NCBI GenBank assembly: GCA_029891385.1
Contig: CM057226.1
Span: 12,269,225-12,333,224, forward strand
Direction of reading: 5' to 3'
Origin: Erythroxylum novogranatense
Lineage: Eukaryota > Streptophyta > Magnoliopsida > Malpighiales > Erythroxylaceae
DNA length: 64,000 bases
This document shows positions 1-12,599 of the stretch, in pieces; the first letter of the stretch is position 1, and each line of letters opens with the position of its first letter. The notes beneath the pieces were generated by a model. It did no database searches, was not told where the DNA came from, and saw only the letters and a program-made list of their open reading frames with translations. A program made the translations under genes and the position numbers.

Positions 1-2270
1 TGGCTGAACAGTGTTCAGTATTATAGGTCGCTAAAGCTCGTTAGATCTCGGATTGAGTTGATTCTTTTTGGACATTAAACTAGAGACATATATCTACAAT
101 TCATCTGAAGGAGCCGATCGATAATTTCGCCTCTAAGACTTCCAAATATTGGTCGGAATTTCAGTGTAGTATTCAGTCCCAGTGTTGTAATGGCTGAGCA
201 GTGTTCAGTAGTTTGGAGATATCTCGACCGATAGAGCTCCTATTGAGTTGGTTCTTATTGGTAATGAAAATAGAGACATGGGGCTACAAATGTTATGAAG
301 AAGCCGAGCTATAATGTAGCCTCTAAGACTTCCAAATATGGGTCGGAAGTTAGGGGTAGTGTTCAGCGTCGGGTATGAAGAACAAACTTCAGTATTTTGG
401 AGATATCTTGAGCTATAGAGCTCCGATCGATCCGATTCTTGAAACGATGGATTTGTAAGACATAGAGGAACATTTCTTTAGAAGAAAGTTTTATCAAATG
501 ACTTCATTTACCTGATCGAAATAATCAGACAAGATGTCAGTTTTAAAGACCAATGAAGGGGCAATTTTGGAAGGTTACTCAAAGGATTAAGTTTATAGGC
601 TTAAATGGAGGGGCTTATGGGTCATTCCCCATTCATTAAATGACATGGCAATATAAAAGACAGTGGCTGTCGTATAAGGCATAAGGAAGCACAGAAATGA
701 AAGACTTAAGAAAATAAGAGAGAAGAGAGAAGGGAGAGCAAACTTCGGAGAAGAAAGAAGGGAGAGCTTAGGGTTTCGAATTTTTGGGGGTTCAAGCTCA
801 GTTTTTCGTTGATTCATGAAGGAAAAAAGATGAGAGGAGAAGAGAGCTTCCTTCCAAGCCTAATAAATCCGAAAATGGTGAAAAGTTTGAGGTAAGAGAA
901 AAGTTGAGCTTTGAGCTTTTCTTTGATTTATGGTTTAGAAATATGGAAAATGGTATGGGTTTGTGGAGTATGAAGTTAATTTTGATGATTGCTAAGTATG
1001 ATGGGTTTAATTTGGGATTTTGAGAATTAGGGTTTATGCCCAAATTTGGAATTTGGGGCTTTTGGAAATTTGTAATTTAGAAAAGCTTGAATATATGAGG
1101 GATTTATGTTTTCTAAGTTCAATTTGAGGATTAAGTTATTTATGATGTTGAATTTGGGTGAAATTGCTTTAGGTGAAGTCAAATTGGAAGAAAGAAGGAA
1201 CCAATGGACAAATTGGGGCTAGGAACAACTTTCTAGCATCGAATCGAGGTGGGTACCAGTTTATAATAGAATTTATAAGCCACTACTACTTACTTTAAAT
1301 AAAGGGATTTTCTGATTTCAATTGCATTGTAAGTGTTGGGACCCGATTCGGAAATCGAATCCCAACCGGAAAAGCAGAACGGAAAATGGAATCAAATGGA
1401 AACGGAAATTTCGCATCGAAATTTCGAATCAGAAAACAAAGCATAAGAATCGAAAGCGAAGCGCATACTCGAAGCAAATGCAAATCGGAATCGAATACCA
1501 AATCGACTGAAATCAATAGAATCGAATCATAAGGCGGGGATAAACGAAATAATCAATTAAACTGAAACATATCCGACATCCGAGAACAATAATCAAAGAA
1601 AATGATCGAATGAACATAATCGCGTTGGAAACCCTAAGACGTTCCAAAATCCGGTATAAATTTTTCTTTTCTTTTCCTATTCTCATTTCTTACCTCATTA
1701 GTCAACCTCATTCAAATCACACAACCAAATTCCACTTTTGGAAAAATCATTCTCATGCAAATCTCTAAATCTGATCATATTCTTATTTATCCATACAAAT
1801 CGTAAATTACATTTTTATTCTAATTTTATCAAAATTTAAAAGATAACTATTGCATTTATCCTAACCCAAACCTGCAAAGTATTCAAAAATACACTTCTAA
1901 AAGCCCAAACAATCATACCATCATTAAAATCAACCGGACCCTCCGTTCGGGATCTCAGCAGAAACAATCGCAATCCTAATTCTAAAACATTCTCATAATT
2001 GTAATTCAATCTATTATTCTCATAGTTCAATCTCATTCCCAAACTTATACACAATTCCATATATAATTTCATACTCTCATACATTCATTCATAATCTTCA
2101 TACATTTTGAAATGCATCATAATCACTTAACGGCAATTCAAGCCATTTACAAAATATTTCAAATCTCAATTCATAATACAATGCAAACGATGCAAAAACG
2201 AACCAAATGTCTTCACATTCTTTCATCCGATCTCCTGCTCGAAACCTGAAGATGGGGATGAAAGGGGGGG

Positions 2271-2285
2271 TGAGCTCGGAAGCTC
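2271..2285 (-). other. LTR hairpin, copy 1
   Basis: GAGCT (2272-2276) and AGCTC (2281-2285) pair around a four-base loop. On the LTR sense strand (minus) the hairpin is preceded by CCAC and followed by CACCCCCCC. The same structure occurs in all seven long LTRs of the window. Its function is unknown. Confidence 0.6.
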
Positions 2286-3860
2286 GTGGATAATATATTT
2301 ATAAATTGAAATATAAGCGAAAATTATCTTTTCAAATTTTTCAAACATTTCTCATTCGGAAATTTATCCAAAAACCCATTTTCAAACTTTCCAAAACATT
2401 CATAAACAATTTCCGAAATTCATGATTGAAAATTCACTTTCTCATTTCTCAAATTCTCAAACTTTTTACCAATCATGCACATCTTTAAACATGAATGCAT
2501 CACATAGCACATAAACAAAATAAAAAACCACATAACATAACAGAATGGTTTGATGTTGGACCCCACACCCCACCCGTAGGTGTTTGCAGGTTATATTGCG
2601 GTGTGTGTTTGCGGGTTATACCGCGACATCCAACACAAATCACAATAACACATTAAATGGTTTGGTTTGGTCCATAACAGGACGTACTGCACATTTTCGC
2701 ATAGCGGTCATATGCATGGTAGTGAAGGAGTCCGTGATCGAACTCCATTGCTTCTCTGCGCAGCGTAGAAGCGAAGGCTTAAAATAGGTAGAGACAAAGC
2801 AATCGACTCACTGAGGGACTGACCAAACCCACATAGTACATAAGCAAAACGAAAATTCAAATTGCCCGAAGGCATTTTTCAAAAATCTTGATTTTTCACA
2901 TTTTTCAAATCATATCATCATATTGTGTCATAAATGACACAAATGCGTATCCACATGAATTCACATAACAAATCTAATGCAATTCACATCATCACTTAAA
3001 TCACATATTCATCAAATTCATCACAATATATGCACTAATTCTTTAAATCATTTAAATCATAAATCAAATAATTTGAAAACCACAATTTCATAAATCTTGC
3101 ATTTTCTAAAACTCATTTAACCCTTTGAAATCATAATATCAAACATTTACAACCTTTTTCAACCCCTTTTATCAACAATAATTTATCAAAATCAAATTTT
3201 TGCTTTCTTTAATTTTCAAAATCACATTCTTAGCTTACAATTCAATAAATAAATATACTACCCACCTCATATCCATGCTAACAACTTGCTTTGTGCCTCA
3301 ATTGCTCCAAAGCCTTCTTCTGTCTTCCACATTAAAATTTCCTAAACCAAATTAATCCAAATTCGACCTCATAAATAACATAATCTTCCAAATTAACTTA
3401 GGAATTCACCAATTCCATATAAATTCAAGCTATCTAAATCACTAATTTCCAAAAACCCCAATTCATAAAATTGGACATAACCCTAATTAATTTCCATCCA
3501 AAATTAAATCCATAATATTAAGCAATCACCAAAATCAACTCCACAATACACAAACCTATATCATTTTCCATGATTCTAAATCAACAATCTTCCAAAATTC
3601 ACAAATCAAAATTTCGGGTCTTACCTCATCCTTCGCAAATTTTTGGATTTCTTAGCTCATGTTGGAGCTCTCGTCATCCTCCACGTTTTTCCTCCATGAA
3701 AAAATATCAAAATCACACTTAAAATCCAGCAAAAATCGTGACCTAGCTTCTTCTTCTTCTTCTCCCATCCGAAACAAGCTTTCTCTCTTCTCTCCTCTTA
3801 TTTCTTTTAAGTCTTTTGGGCAATAATCGTGATTCTCCTCCAAACAACTACAGCCCCCTT

Positions 3861-3870
3861 GCTTTTATAG
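3861..3870 (-). promoter_or_regulatory. LTR TATA box
   Basis: The minus strand reads CTATAAAAGC. About 25-35 bp downstream begins a 'ggggctgtag' stretch conserved in the sister LTRs near 665 and 43965, so the U3/R border probably lies there. This is probably the retroelement's own promoter; the element is now a solo LTR. Confidence 0.55.
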
Positions 3871-4127
3871 TGCCAGGTCAATTAATGAATAAGGAATGAC
3901 CCATAAGCCCCTCCATTTAAGCCTATAAACTTAACCCTTTAAGTAAACTTCCAAAATTGCCCCTTCATTGGTCTTTAAAACTGACATCTTGTCTGATTAT
4001 TTTGATCAGGTAAATGAAGTCATTTAATAAAACTTTCTTCTAAAGAAATGTTCCTCTATGTCTTACGAATCCATCGCTTCAAGAATCGGATCGATCGAAG
4101 CTCTATAGCTCAAGATATCTTCAAAAT

Positions 4128-4895
4128 ACTGAAGTTTATTCTTCAGACCCGAGGCTGAACACCACACCTAAATTCCGACCCATATTTGGAAGTCTTAAAG
4201 GCTACATTGTCGATCGACTCCTTCATAACATTTGTAGCCCCATGTCTCTATTTTAATTCTAAAAAAGAATAAGCTCAATCCGAGCTCTAGCGATCGATAT
4301 ATCTCCAAAATACTGAACACTGTTCAGCCATTACAACACCGAGCTGAACACCACATCTAACTTCCGACCTATATTTGGAAGTCTTAGAAGCTCCATTGTC
4401 GATTGGCTCCTTCATAACTTTTGTAGCCTCATCTCTTTAGTTTAATTCTCAAAAAGAATCAGCTCAATCCGAGCTCTAGCGATCGAGATATACCCAAAAT
4501 ACTGAACATTGTTCAGCCATTACAGAACTGAGACTGAACACTACACTGAACTTCCGACCTGTATTTGAAAGTCTTGCAGGCTCAATTGTCGATCGGCTCC
4601 TTAATAACATTTATAGGTCTATGACTCTAGTTTAATTTTCAAAAAGAATCAGATCGATCGGAGCTCTAGCGACCTATATAACTCCAAAATACTGAACACT
4701 GCTCATACCATTACAAAGCTGAGACTGAACTCTATACCTAAATTCCGACCCATATTTGAAAGTCTTGAAGGCTACATTGTCGATTGGCTCCTTCATAACA
4801 TTTGTAGCCCCATCTATCTAGTTTAATTTCCAACAAGAATCAAATCAATCTGAGCTCTATAGCTCGAGATATCTCAAAAATACCGAACACTGTTC
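4128..4895 (-). repeat. Tandem array of ~187-190-bp units inside the inner LTR
   Basis: Four to five degenerate units start at about 4128, 4313, 4500, 4690 and 4880. Each begins with a version of the palindrome CTGAACACTGTTCAG. Each then carries an ACTTCC...GGAAGT pair around 'gacctatattt', then 'gtagcc' and 'agctctagcgatcgagat'. Related units occur at 1-400, 43310-43860 and 50200-50600. Spacing was measured by eye from the palindrome. Confidence 0.8.
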
Positions 4896-5106
4896 AAACT
4901 TTTACAACCGATCAACTCACTATAATCCGAGCTATCTTTCTCCATTTAATTCCAAAACCTACCTATCTAGTATGAAAAGATAGAAAAATGTCTTAGGAAT
5001 CCAACGCTTCGAAAAGCAGGTCGATCGGATGTCGGACGAAGAAGTTATGGCCAAAACAAGGAAGAGAGGTCGGTCGGCTGAAAATCGATCGCAAAGGTCG
5101 CACAGC

Positions 5107-5213
5107 AGGTCGGTCGCCCGCACCAGGTCGGTCTCCCGCACCAGGTCGATCGCCCGCACCAGGTCGGTCTCCCACACCAGGTCGGTCGCCCGCACCAGGT
5201 CGGTCACTCGCGC
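5107..5213 (+). repeat. 18-bp minisatellite, six copies
   Basis: Six head-to-tail copies of AGGTCGGTCGCCCGCACC lie at 5107, 5125, 5143, 5161, 5179 and 5197, with single-base differences; the last copy is degenerate. It is strongly GC-rich within an AT-rich LTR. Because the period is a multiple of three, all frames stay open and give RSVART-like repeats. This is not evidence of a protein. Confidence 0.9.
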
Positions 5214-8113
5214 GGGCGCGCGCAGGTAGGCGATCAACCATGCGATCCGACCTCCAAACTTCAAACGTTCATATCTTTTGACTCCGAGCTCCAAATTAGA
5301 CACGATTTGTTTCGTTGGAAAGCTAAGAGACAGCTCTACCATTTTCAAGAAAGACTCAAAGGCAAGCTCGGACACTAAAGGGATCAAAATTTTACACAAA
5401 TATGACTGATCGATAATTTCTCAACAGCACCAAAACTTGTAAACATCATAACTTTTGATCTGGAACTCCAAATTTAACAAACTTGGTGTCTATGAAAAGC
5501 TTGAAGAAAGATCTACAACTTTCATTAAGGCCTTAAAAATCATATCGACCCCTAAATGGGTCAAAAACTCCACACAAACTGACTGGTTGATCAGCTTCAC
5601 ATTAAACAGCCTCAGAATTTCTAAAAATCATAACTTTCTACTCCCTTGTCCAATATTTTCGTGCCTTATATCAATGGAAAGATAAAAACATAATCTACCA
5701 CTTTCATTAAGACCACTTTGGCTAAATCAATCTAAATCAATACAGATTTGCCATTGAAGTCTCTAAACATCATTTCAACACATCAACTTCACATCTCAAC
5801 ACATCAACTTCACATATTCACCCACTACCACAAACTCTTCAACTAATTCATCTCAAACACAATTCAAATCTCCAATAAACTATTCCAAAGCCATTTTCCC
5901 ACATCAAACTCAACACCAAAGGATATACGCATACACATTTCTCTTTCACAAAAGTCATACACAATCTTACTCTTAATAGCATTTTCCAAACCAAGGCAAA
6001 ATACACTTAACTTTCAAATATCATAACTTTCAATCTCGATATCGAAAAATAGCATACTTTATGGCTACGAAAAGCTCTCAACATAATCTACAAATTTTAT
6101 GTAGATTATTTTCTCAAAATCTGCCTAAATCAAAAGTCAACTCTTTACTCCAAAAAGTCAAACTTTCTAATTTTCTTCAAAATTTCACACTTCCACTTTC
6201 TATTTCGTGCTTTTCAACTCCATTTCAATCAACTCATTCACTTTGACTTTCATAACTCATACAACTGTACTAAATTTTTAAAGTCATCAAAATCAATCAC
6301 TTCATTTCTCATCAATCTCCTTTAAATACAATAACATCTACAACACAATACCTATACAAACACACTCATTGAATTCCATTTTAATAATTCTAATTTTCAT
6401 CAAAAGATCGGGGTCCAACAATAAGTGTTGCATCATTGTGTGAATGATTTGAAAAATCATCATTGATTCCATACATGAGCTTTTGATGAATTGCAAAATA
6501 CATTTGTGTTATGCCTCGAAAGATTCCATGGCATTTCATATATTCGAAAGAAAGAGCATTCAATAAATGATATTGAGCTTGAATATGATAAAGGTTTGAA
6601 AAAAAATTATGATTTCCGATTAGTTTTAAGAGCTTTTATAAAATATGGTTTAATGTAAAAGTTTGAAAACTTGTGATTTCCGCATAAATTTGGAAGTGTA
6701 TAGAAAATATTGTTTATGGAAATATTTGAAAGTTTTGATTCTTAAAAATGCTTTGAAATTGTCTAGAAAATGGTTTATGCAAATGTTTGAAAATTTATGA
6801 TTTAGAATACTTTGAAATTAGTTAGAAAATGTTGTTTATAAAAGTGGTTGGAAGATTTCGATTTCCGAATGTCTAATGTTTATATAAAAAAAAGTATTTG
6901 AAAAATTATGATTTCCGACATTGTTTATAAAAGTGTTTGAAAAGGTTACAATTTCCAAACTTGTTTATAAAAATGTTTGACAAAGTGTGATTTCCGAAAT
7001 GCATTTGAAATTGTTTAGAAAATAAGGTTTATTTAAATGTTGAAAAGTACGATTTTCGAAAGGTGTTTGAAATGGTTTTAGAAACTGTTTTAAGAATTTA
7101 TACAAGTTTTAAATGTTTGATAAATTAAGAAAATTTCTGAAGTTTCGAAAAATGACACAAAGGCCCAATTTCTTATCTTCAAATGATTTGGGAGATTGAT
7201 TGAAAAATTGAGAAAGTATTGAATTTTATTGTTCCCGAATATTTTTGGAAAAGGGTTACGAGTTTTAAAATGAATTGAGAAATGAAGAAAGATTTTGAAA
7301 TTTATTTCCGTGATTTGGATTTAAGAAATTTCGTAAATTGTTAAATTCGTTATTTTATTTAATTTGATAAGTTATGAAAATGTTTTCGGAATGTTTTTAA
7401 GAAAATACAAGATTTATAAAATAATAATAAAATAAAACAAAATTGAATAATGTGCTTTAAGAACCTGCATACGTTGATTTATGTCTTAAAGAAATCACTT
7501 GCATTCATTGTTCTGATGTTGATCCATACGTGATTACATTGTTGAATTGAGAGTGAATATGTTTATTGATGTGATAATGTTATGCCATTGGAGTGTGCCA
7601 TGGCATTGTGATTTGAATGGAAAGAAGAAAAGAAAATGGAAGCATATCATTTTGATAAATGATCTTGAGCATTGCTTATATGCTTTTGTGTGGGCGAGAG
7701 AGTTACGGATGGATAGTCACGTGCACGTCGACGTATAGAAAATTATAGCCTTCTCCCGGCTGCCCGCTTGAGGCAACGAGATCCTTGAGAAATCGGACTC
7801 GGATAGTTTAAGGTATAAACTTTGGTTTATCCGTTGTGTTTACGGAACTCTCGAGCCATGTGTTGTTGTGCATTGCTTATGTGATTGCCATTGCATCTAT
7901 GAATTGTCAAGTTGATGCATTCATGTTTTATAAACTTATGGGTTTATGGTGAAAGCCTAAAATCATATATTTTGCAAATGGAGATTTCATTCTACATGAG
8001 GAAAAGAACCTTTTGAAAATATGCTACGGATTTCAAAGAAATGTTTTCTAAGACCGAAAAGAAAAAGAATTTCAAGGATTTTGCTTATATATTTGTTATA
8101 AACTATTACCCAC

Positions 8114-8126
8114 GAGCTATAAGCTC
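8114..8126 (+). other. LTR hairpin, copy 2
   Basis: GAGCT (8114-8118) pairs with AGCTC (8122-8126) around a three-base loop. It is preceded by CCAC and followed by TTCCCCCC, as in the other LTRs. Confidence 0.6.
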
Positions 8127-8860
8127 TTCCCCCCTTCATTCCCATCCACGGTGATGAGAAGAAGATCGGGTGAAAGAAAATGAAGATTTCTATTTGCATG
8201 TGTTTATAATGTATTATTGGTAAGTTAAATGGTTCTTTGAGAAGTCTAGAATTGTTGTGTATTGTGTACTTTGGTTTAGGGTTATGGGTAATGTATAAGG
8301 CTTGAAAATGCCACTATGATTTGTATAAAGTCGTGATTTATGAAATTATGTATATAGTGAGTATAAGGTGTATGGATTTGGAATTATGCATTGCTTTAAG
8401 TTATGTATGGGATGTGTATATGATTATGAGTATGATAAGGTATTGTGGTTTGAGATTTGGATAAGGCTATTGAGTTATGGTATTGCACATGGATAGTGCG
8501 AATGTATGTGAATGTATTTTGGATTGAGTTTGGTTATGAAAGAAATGAAAAGGGAAGGAATAAGAAAGAAAGAAAAGAAAAAAATTTATACCGGATTTAG
8601 AATGTTTTAAGGTTTCCAACGCGACCCTTTTGAGGCTTTTCTAAAATATTTGTGCGGATGTCGGAATTTGTGTTTCAACTCGATTGGACAGTTTGTTTGG
8701 TTTGTCTTCGAGCCAATTCGATTTGACATTGTTCGTATGCTTTGCTTCCAAGCTCGTCTTCGATTCGTTAATGATTTGGTTCACTTTGTGATCAATCATT
8801 TTATTCGTTCCGTCTTTCATTTTTGGGTTGGGGCGCCGGTCTCCTGATCGGGTCCCAACA

Positions 8861-10332
8861 ATCTGTGAGTTAAAACAAGTATAAAAATATGGTCGTCACT
8901 GCAAATGGCTTCAATAAGAATGTAGTTGATCAATGTATATATATAAAGTTCCATGGGAGCATATTCATTTTTCTAGTACTATATGTTGATGACATTCTAC
9001 TTGTTTTTAATGATATTGATCTATTATTTGAGACATAATAATTGTTATTTAGTCATTTTGATATAAAGGATCTTGGTGAGGTCTCTTATGTACTTAGACT
9101 TCAAATTCTCCAAGATAAAGCTATTGGGATTCTTCGATTATTTCAAAATACTTACATTGATCGAATCTTGAAAAAATTCAATATGCATCCTTGTTCTCCA
9201 GGAAAGGTACTAATAATGAAGGGTGACAAGTTCTCAAAGGCCCAATGTCCCCAAAATGATAATGAGAGAGACTAAATGAAAGTCATTCCTTGTGAGTCAC
9301 TTATAGGCAGTCTGATGTATGCTCAAGTATACACATACCCTGATATTGCCTTTGTTATAGGCATGTTGGAAAGATACTTAAGTGATTCCAGACTTAACCA
9401 GTGTAAAGCAGCTAAGAAAGTCATAGGTATCTTTAGGGTAGTAAAGATCATATGTTGACTTATCTACGACTTGATACTCTTGATATAGTTAGGTTCAGTA
9501 ACGCTGATTATGCAGGATGTGTGGATGATAAAAAGTTCACTTCAGGCTACATCTTTCTGATGGCTAGAGGAGTTGTATCCTGGAAAAATGTCAAACAGAC
9601 ACTCACAACATCCCCCACCATGGAGGCAGAGTATATGGCGTGCTATGAGCAGCTTGTCAAGCAATATAGGTGCAAAATTTTATTTCATCATTGGGTATTA
9701 TAGACTCTATTTCGAATCCACTGAAATTGTATTGTGATAACTTCACAACTGTAGCTTTCTCTAAAAACACTAGAAGTACTTCTCGCTTAAAGTATATTGA
9801 TATAAAGTACTGTTTTGTTAAAGAGAAAGTCACAGAATCTCTTGTTACTATTTAGTATATGCCTACAACTAGCATATTAGCATATCTACTTACAAAAGGC
9901 TTACCTATATGTGTGTTTGCAGAACATGTCTCTCGCATAAGATTGTTAGAAGCCTAGCTTGATAAGATTAGTGCGAGTTTGTTATTTTGTATTGAACATG
10001 TTAGTACTTTGTACGAATTACTTATGACTTTTATATATGAAACATGCATAATGATATTTGTAGTCACTTTTTGTTGATATTGACATATATATGTTGATGT
10101 ATATATATAGTTTGATGAATTGACTGGTACAAAAGGAAATAAATGCAAAGTCTCAATTGTTATACTACATGCATGTTATTTTAATGGTTATTGTGGTATT
10201 TGAACATCTCCAAGGCCAAATCATGTGTAGTATATATATCATATCGATATAATATTGCATATGATTTATTTGACTGCTTTTGGATGATAGAAATTGGTAT
10301 GGTGGTTTGATTATATTGCTCAAGCGAGAGAA
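8861..10332 (+). pseudogene. Ty1/copia reverse transcriptase-RNase H fragment, decayed
   Basis: The reading starts in the RT domain with YVDD (near 8980), then IKDLGE and a stretch resembling YVLGIEI, then SLMYAQ and YPDIAF. RNase H follows, with ADYAGC, SGYIF, SWKNVKQT and the EAEYMAC motif, ending with a TKGLP-like tail near 9900. Stops (for example near 9024 and 9272) and frameshifts (near 9455 and 9690) break it. The order and wording fit the Tnt1/Tork-like copia group (family knowledge). The 5' part lies beyond the outer LTR insertion and outside the window. Confidence 0.88.
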
Positions 10333-10900
10333 TGTTGGAAATATGATGACTAATATAATCACACCATTAATTTCATATTCGTGATCATTAATCGAATTGC
10401 CTAATGTATATTTAGTAACCATAATGGAATGGTTAATAATTTGCTAATTGCATTTGAGACATAAGGCAGTATCCTAATAACTATATGTTGGCCCATTAAG
10501 CTATAGTTTATAACTTCCTTGAAATGACACAATTATCATTTTCAACCCCCTTAAGGTAAAATATATTATAAGATATAACATATAATGAGATTGTGCTTAT
10601 ATTGGTGTGTAGATGCGAAAACTTTTGGGTCTTCTACCATTAGTTTCCTCTCTCGCACAAGGTATTGTTGATTTTGATAGGTTGTCGTGTCCATGATGGA
10701 GAAAATGTACCAAGACTCTATGCCAAGTATTGGAGGTATGTCAATCTTATTGTATTGTTCATGCTCTAAATAAATGGTAGATTTTGACTTTGGCATTGTT
10801 GATGAATGCATATGTGTATAACATCGGGTTGATGCGGCTTTAGCTGGGAATGGAAGCACCACCACTTGCATATTGACCTTCTCTTCCATCTTTTCACTCT
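10333..10900 (+). mobile_element. 3' LTR of the decayed copia element (right end uncertain)
   Basis: A purine-rich tract, CAAGCGAGAGAA, precedes TGTTGGAAATATGATG at 10333. That is the usual polypurine-tract/LTR-start arrangement of this copia group. The RNase H remnant lies upstream in the same orientation. The right edge could not be fixed because the other LTR is outside the window and a LINE fragment begins at about 10929. ORFs here are not coding. Confidence 0.55.
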
Positions 10901-10928
10901 CTTTTCTCTCACCGTATGAGACTCCTTA

Positions 10929-11446
10929 CTAAATGTTGATGGGAGGGTTCGAGGACATCCCGGCCAGGCCAGGATAGGCGGCTTGCTTCAGGATCATAAT
11001 GGAGTGTCGATCGTGGGCTTCTCGTGTGGAGTCGGAATTACCACTATATTGGCTGCGGAACTACGGGCCCTCAACTATGGACTTGCATTTGCTAGAACCT
11101 ACCCTTGGGTCAGCCTTCTGATTGAGTCTGATTCCATGGACGCGTTGCGATGTCTCTCCCTTCCTTCAGACGCTTTGGCCTTCCATCATCTGGCTCATCT
11201 CATTTCGGATATTAGATTCCTTCTGGATAGGATTACTCACTACACACTCACACATGTCTTTCGATAGGGAAATCAATGCGCCGACTTTTTAGCTCATTGG
11301 GTTCGACAGAGCACTGTAGAAGCGCATCCGCTTTCCCCCTCCCCCTCTTCGGTCTCGGTCACCATCTGCATACCGATGCATGAGGGTTTTGTTTAGTCGT
11401 TAATGTGTTGTTTTCCTTTTCTTCTTCTGTAACAAAAAAAAAAAAA
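10929..11446 (+). mobile_element. 5'-truncated LINE 3' end: RNase H-like domain plus poly(A)
   Basis: From 10932 one frame reads NVDG, then GGLLQDHNG, AAELRALNYGL, IESDS and NQCADFLAHW. These are the D/E/D landmarks of the RNase H domain (RVT_3) at the C-terminus of plant L1-type LINEs. One in-frame TAG at 11265 precedes NQCADF; a final stop lies near 11395. A run of 13 A's at about 11434-11446 closes it, as expected of target-primed LINE insertion. The upstream RT is missing. No clear target duplication was seen. It could instead be a cellular RNase H-like gene fragment, but the poly(A) favours a LINE. Confidence 0.78.
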
Positions 11447-12599
11447 GTTATGGTTAGCTTGGAGTTATATGTACTCAAAGGAATTGCGTGGAAATTTTAT
11501 GGAGACAAATTGTTGAAGCAAAGTAGGAATATGCTTCGGTTACTTTGATGATGCTGTTTTCCAACTGAAAAATATGTAGTCTAAGCAATAATATGGTTTA
11601 ATTATGCCCATTTGCCAAGTTGCCTCATCCATCATATTTTTAAACTACAAAATATGATTCTCTTTCGTCTCTTGTGATCTTTGATTAATAGTTTCTTCTG
11701 ATAACTAAAATGAACTTTAAAAAAGGAAGTGATATGTATAAACTAAATTTATAGTTAGGAATTACAGGTTTGGCATGAACCAATCCGCTAATTTTTTTAA
11801 AATTAAAAGATAAAATAATATCTTTTCTTCATTATGATATGGACGGCTCAATCCTAGCTGAGGCTTAACTCTTCTAAGCAAATAGTTGAGCATCGGATAG
11901 ATTTGTTTAGAATAGTGGAGCCTCGGGTTGATTTGAGCCTGAGCCTGAGCCGAGCCCATAAGTCAATCCATTAAAAACACTTAGAATATGGACCCATAGG
12001 TCAATTCATTGTCATCCTTATTTACATTGTAAAGAAATATTTACAAAATGAAGCTGTTAGAATATTAGGTGACATGAATATTTTCATAACCAATCCAAAT
12101 TTTCTTCTATAATCGTAGGTTTGAACTAGTTGAGTAGACTTGCTGAAATTGCAAATATACATGTACAAATTGATGCAACTTATATGACTTGAAGGGTTAA
12201 CTCCAAAAAGTGAAGAGCTAAGAATTAAAGTATGAACTGAGTCTAAATTTAAAAATTTTATAATGAATAAAATTTGATTATAGAAATATGAGTTTAAATT
12301 TTAAAAGGCTCAAGTTGAACTTTAATTAAACCCTATATAATTAAACTTATGTACAAATCCAATCATATTTTACAATCTAATCGTAGTTTACAAAGAGACT
12401 GTTTCCATAACTCTAATCCATCACTTTTGGTTACAAAATAATAACCTTATTAGTTACTTAAAATCTCGCATTTGAAATAACTTCTTTGTAAAATAACTCA
12501 AATTTTAAATGAAAGTTATTTTCTAATTGTCTAACAAAAGATATTTTAAATTGTTTAAAATAAAAAATTAGAATAAATAAAACCACAAAAGAAAGTGTG
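11447..12599. other. Intergenic, no gene seen
   Basis: AT-rich sequence with scattered stops in all frames. There are short A/T-rich runs and no repeat landmarks that I could assign. The ORF at 11762-11959 lacks any recognisable domain. Confidence 0.5.

Larger units (their letters stand above)
1334..6420 (-). mobile_element. Inner solo LTR (gypsy type, 5.1 kb), inserted in opposite orientation
   Basis: The plus strand begins TGTTGGGACCCGATTCGG and ends GATCGGGGTCCAACA, so on the minus strand this is a TG...CA LTR. Its minus-strand start and end match those of the LTR at 42231-46763. It interrupts the outer LTR. The flanks are GTAAG (1329-1333) and ATAAG (6421-6425), a 5-bp target duplication with one mismatch. 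There is no PBS, gag or pol, so this is a solo LTR left by recombination between two LTRs. It holds a minus-strand TATA box at 3861-3870, tandem units at 4128-4895 and an 18-bp minisatellite at 5107-5213. Confidence 0.88.
1..8860 (+). mobile_element. Outer Ty3/gypsy-type solo LTR, left end outside window, split by a nested LTR
   Basis: The segments 1-1333 and 6421-8860 read as one long terminal repeat in plus orientation. Its end, GATCGGGTCCCAACA at 8846-8860, matches the end of the complete LTR at 42231-46763. Landmarks shared with that LTR, in the same order, are the CTGAACA palindrome units (1-400), the 'tcgaggtgggta' block near 1245, the hairpin at 8114-8126 and the 'tttccaacgcga' block near 8612. 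By comparison about 1 kb of its 5' end lies left of the window. No internal retrotransposon sequence follows 8860; the flank is copia DNA, so a solo LTR is the simplest reading. It encodes no protein. Confidence 0.8.

Noticed and set aside
5107..5213. CRISPR-like array
   Set aside because: Repeats are contiguous with no spacers, only 18 bp, and the context is a plant LTR.
4959..5399. ORF with repeated RATDLV/RETDLV text, and opposite-strand ORF with RSVART repeats
   Set aside because: Both are translations of the 18-bp minisatellite. Its period is a multiple of three, so all frames stay open. It lies within a solo LTR.
10566..10889. 107-residue minus-strand ORF
   Set aside because: It lies inside the copia 3' LTR region and has no domain.
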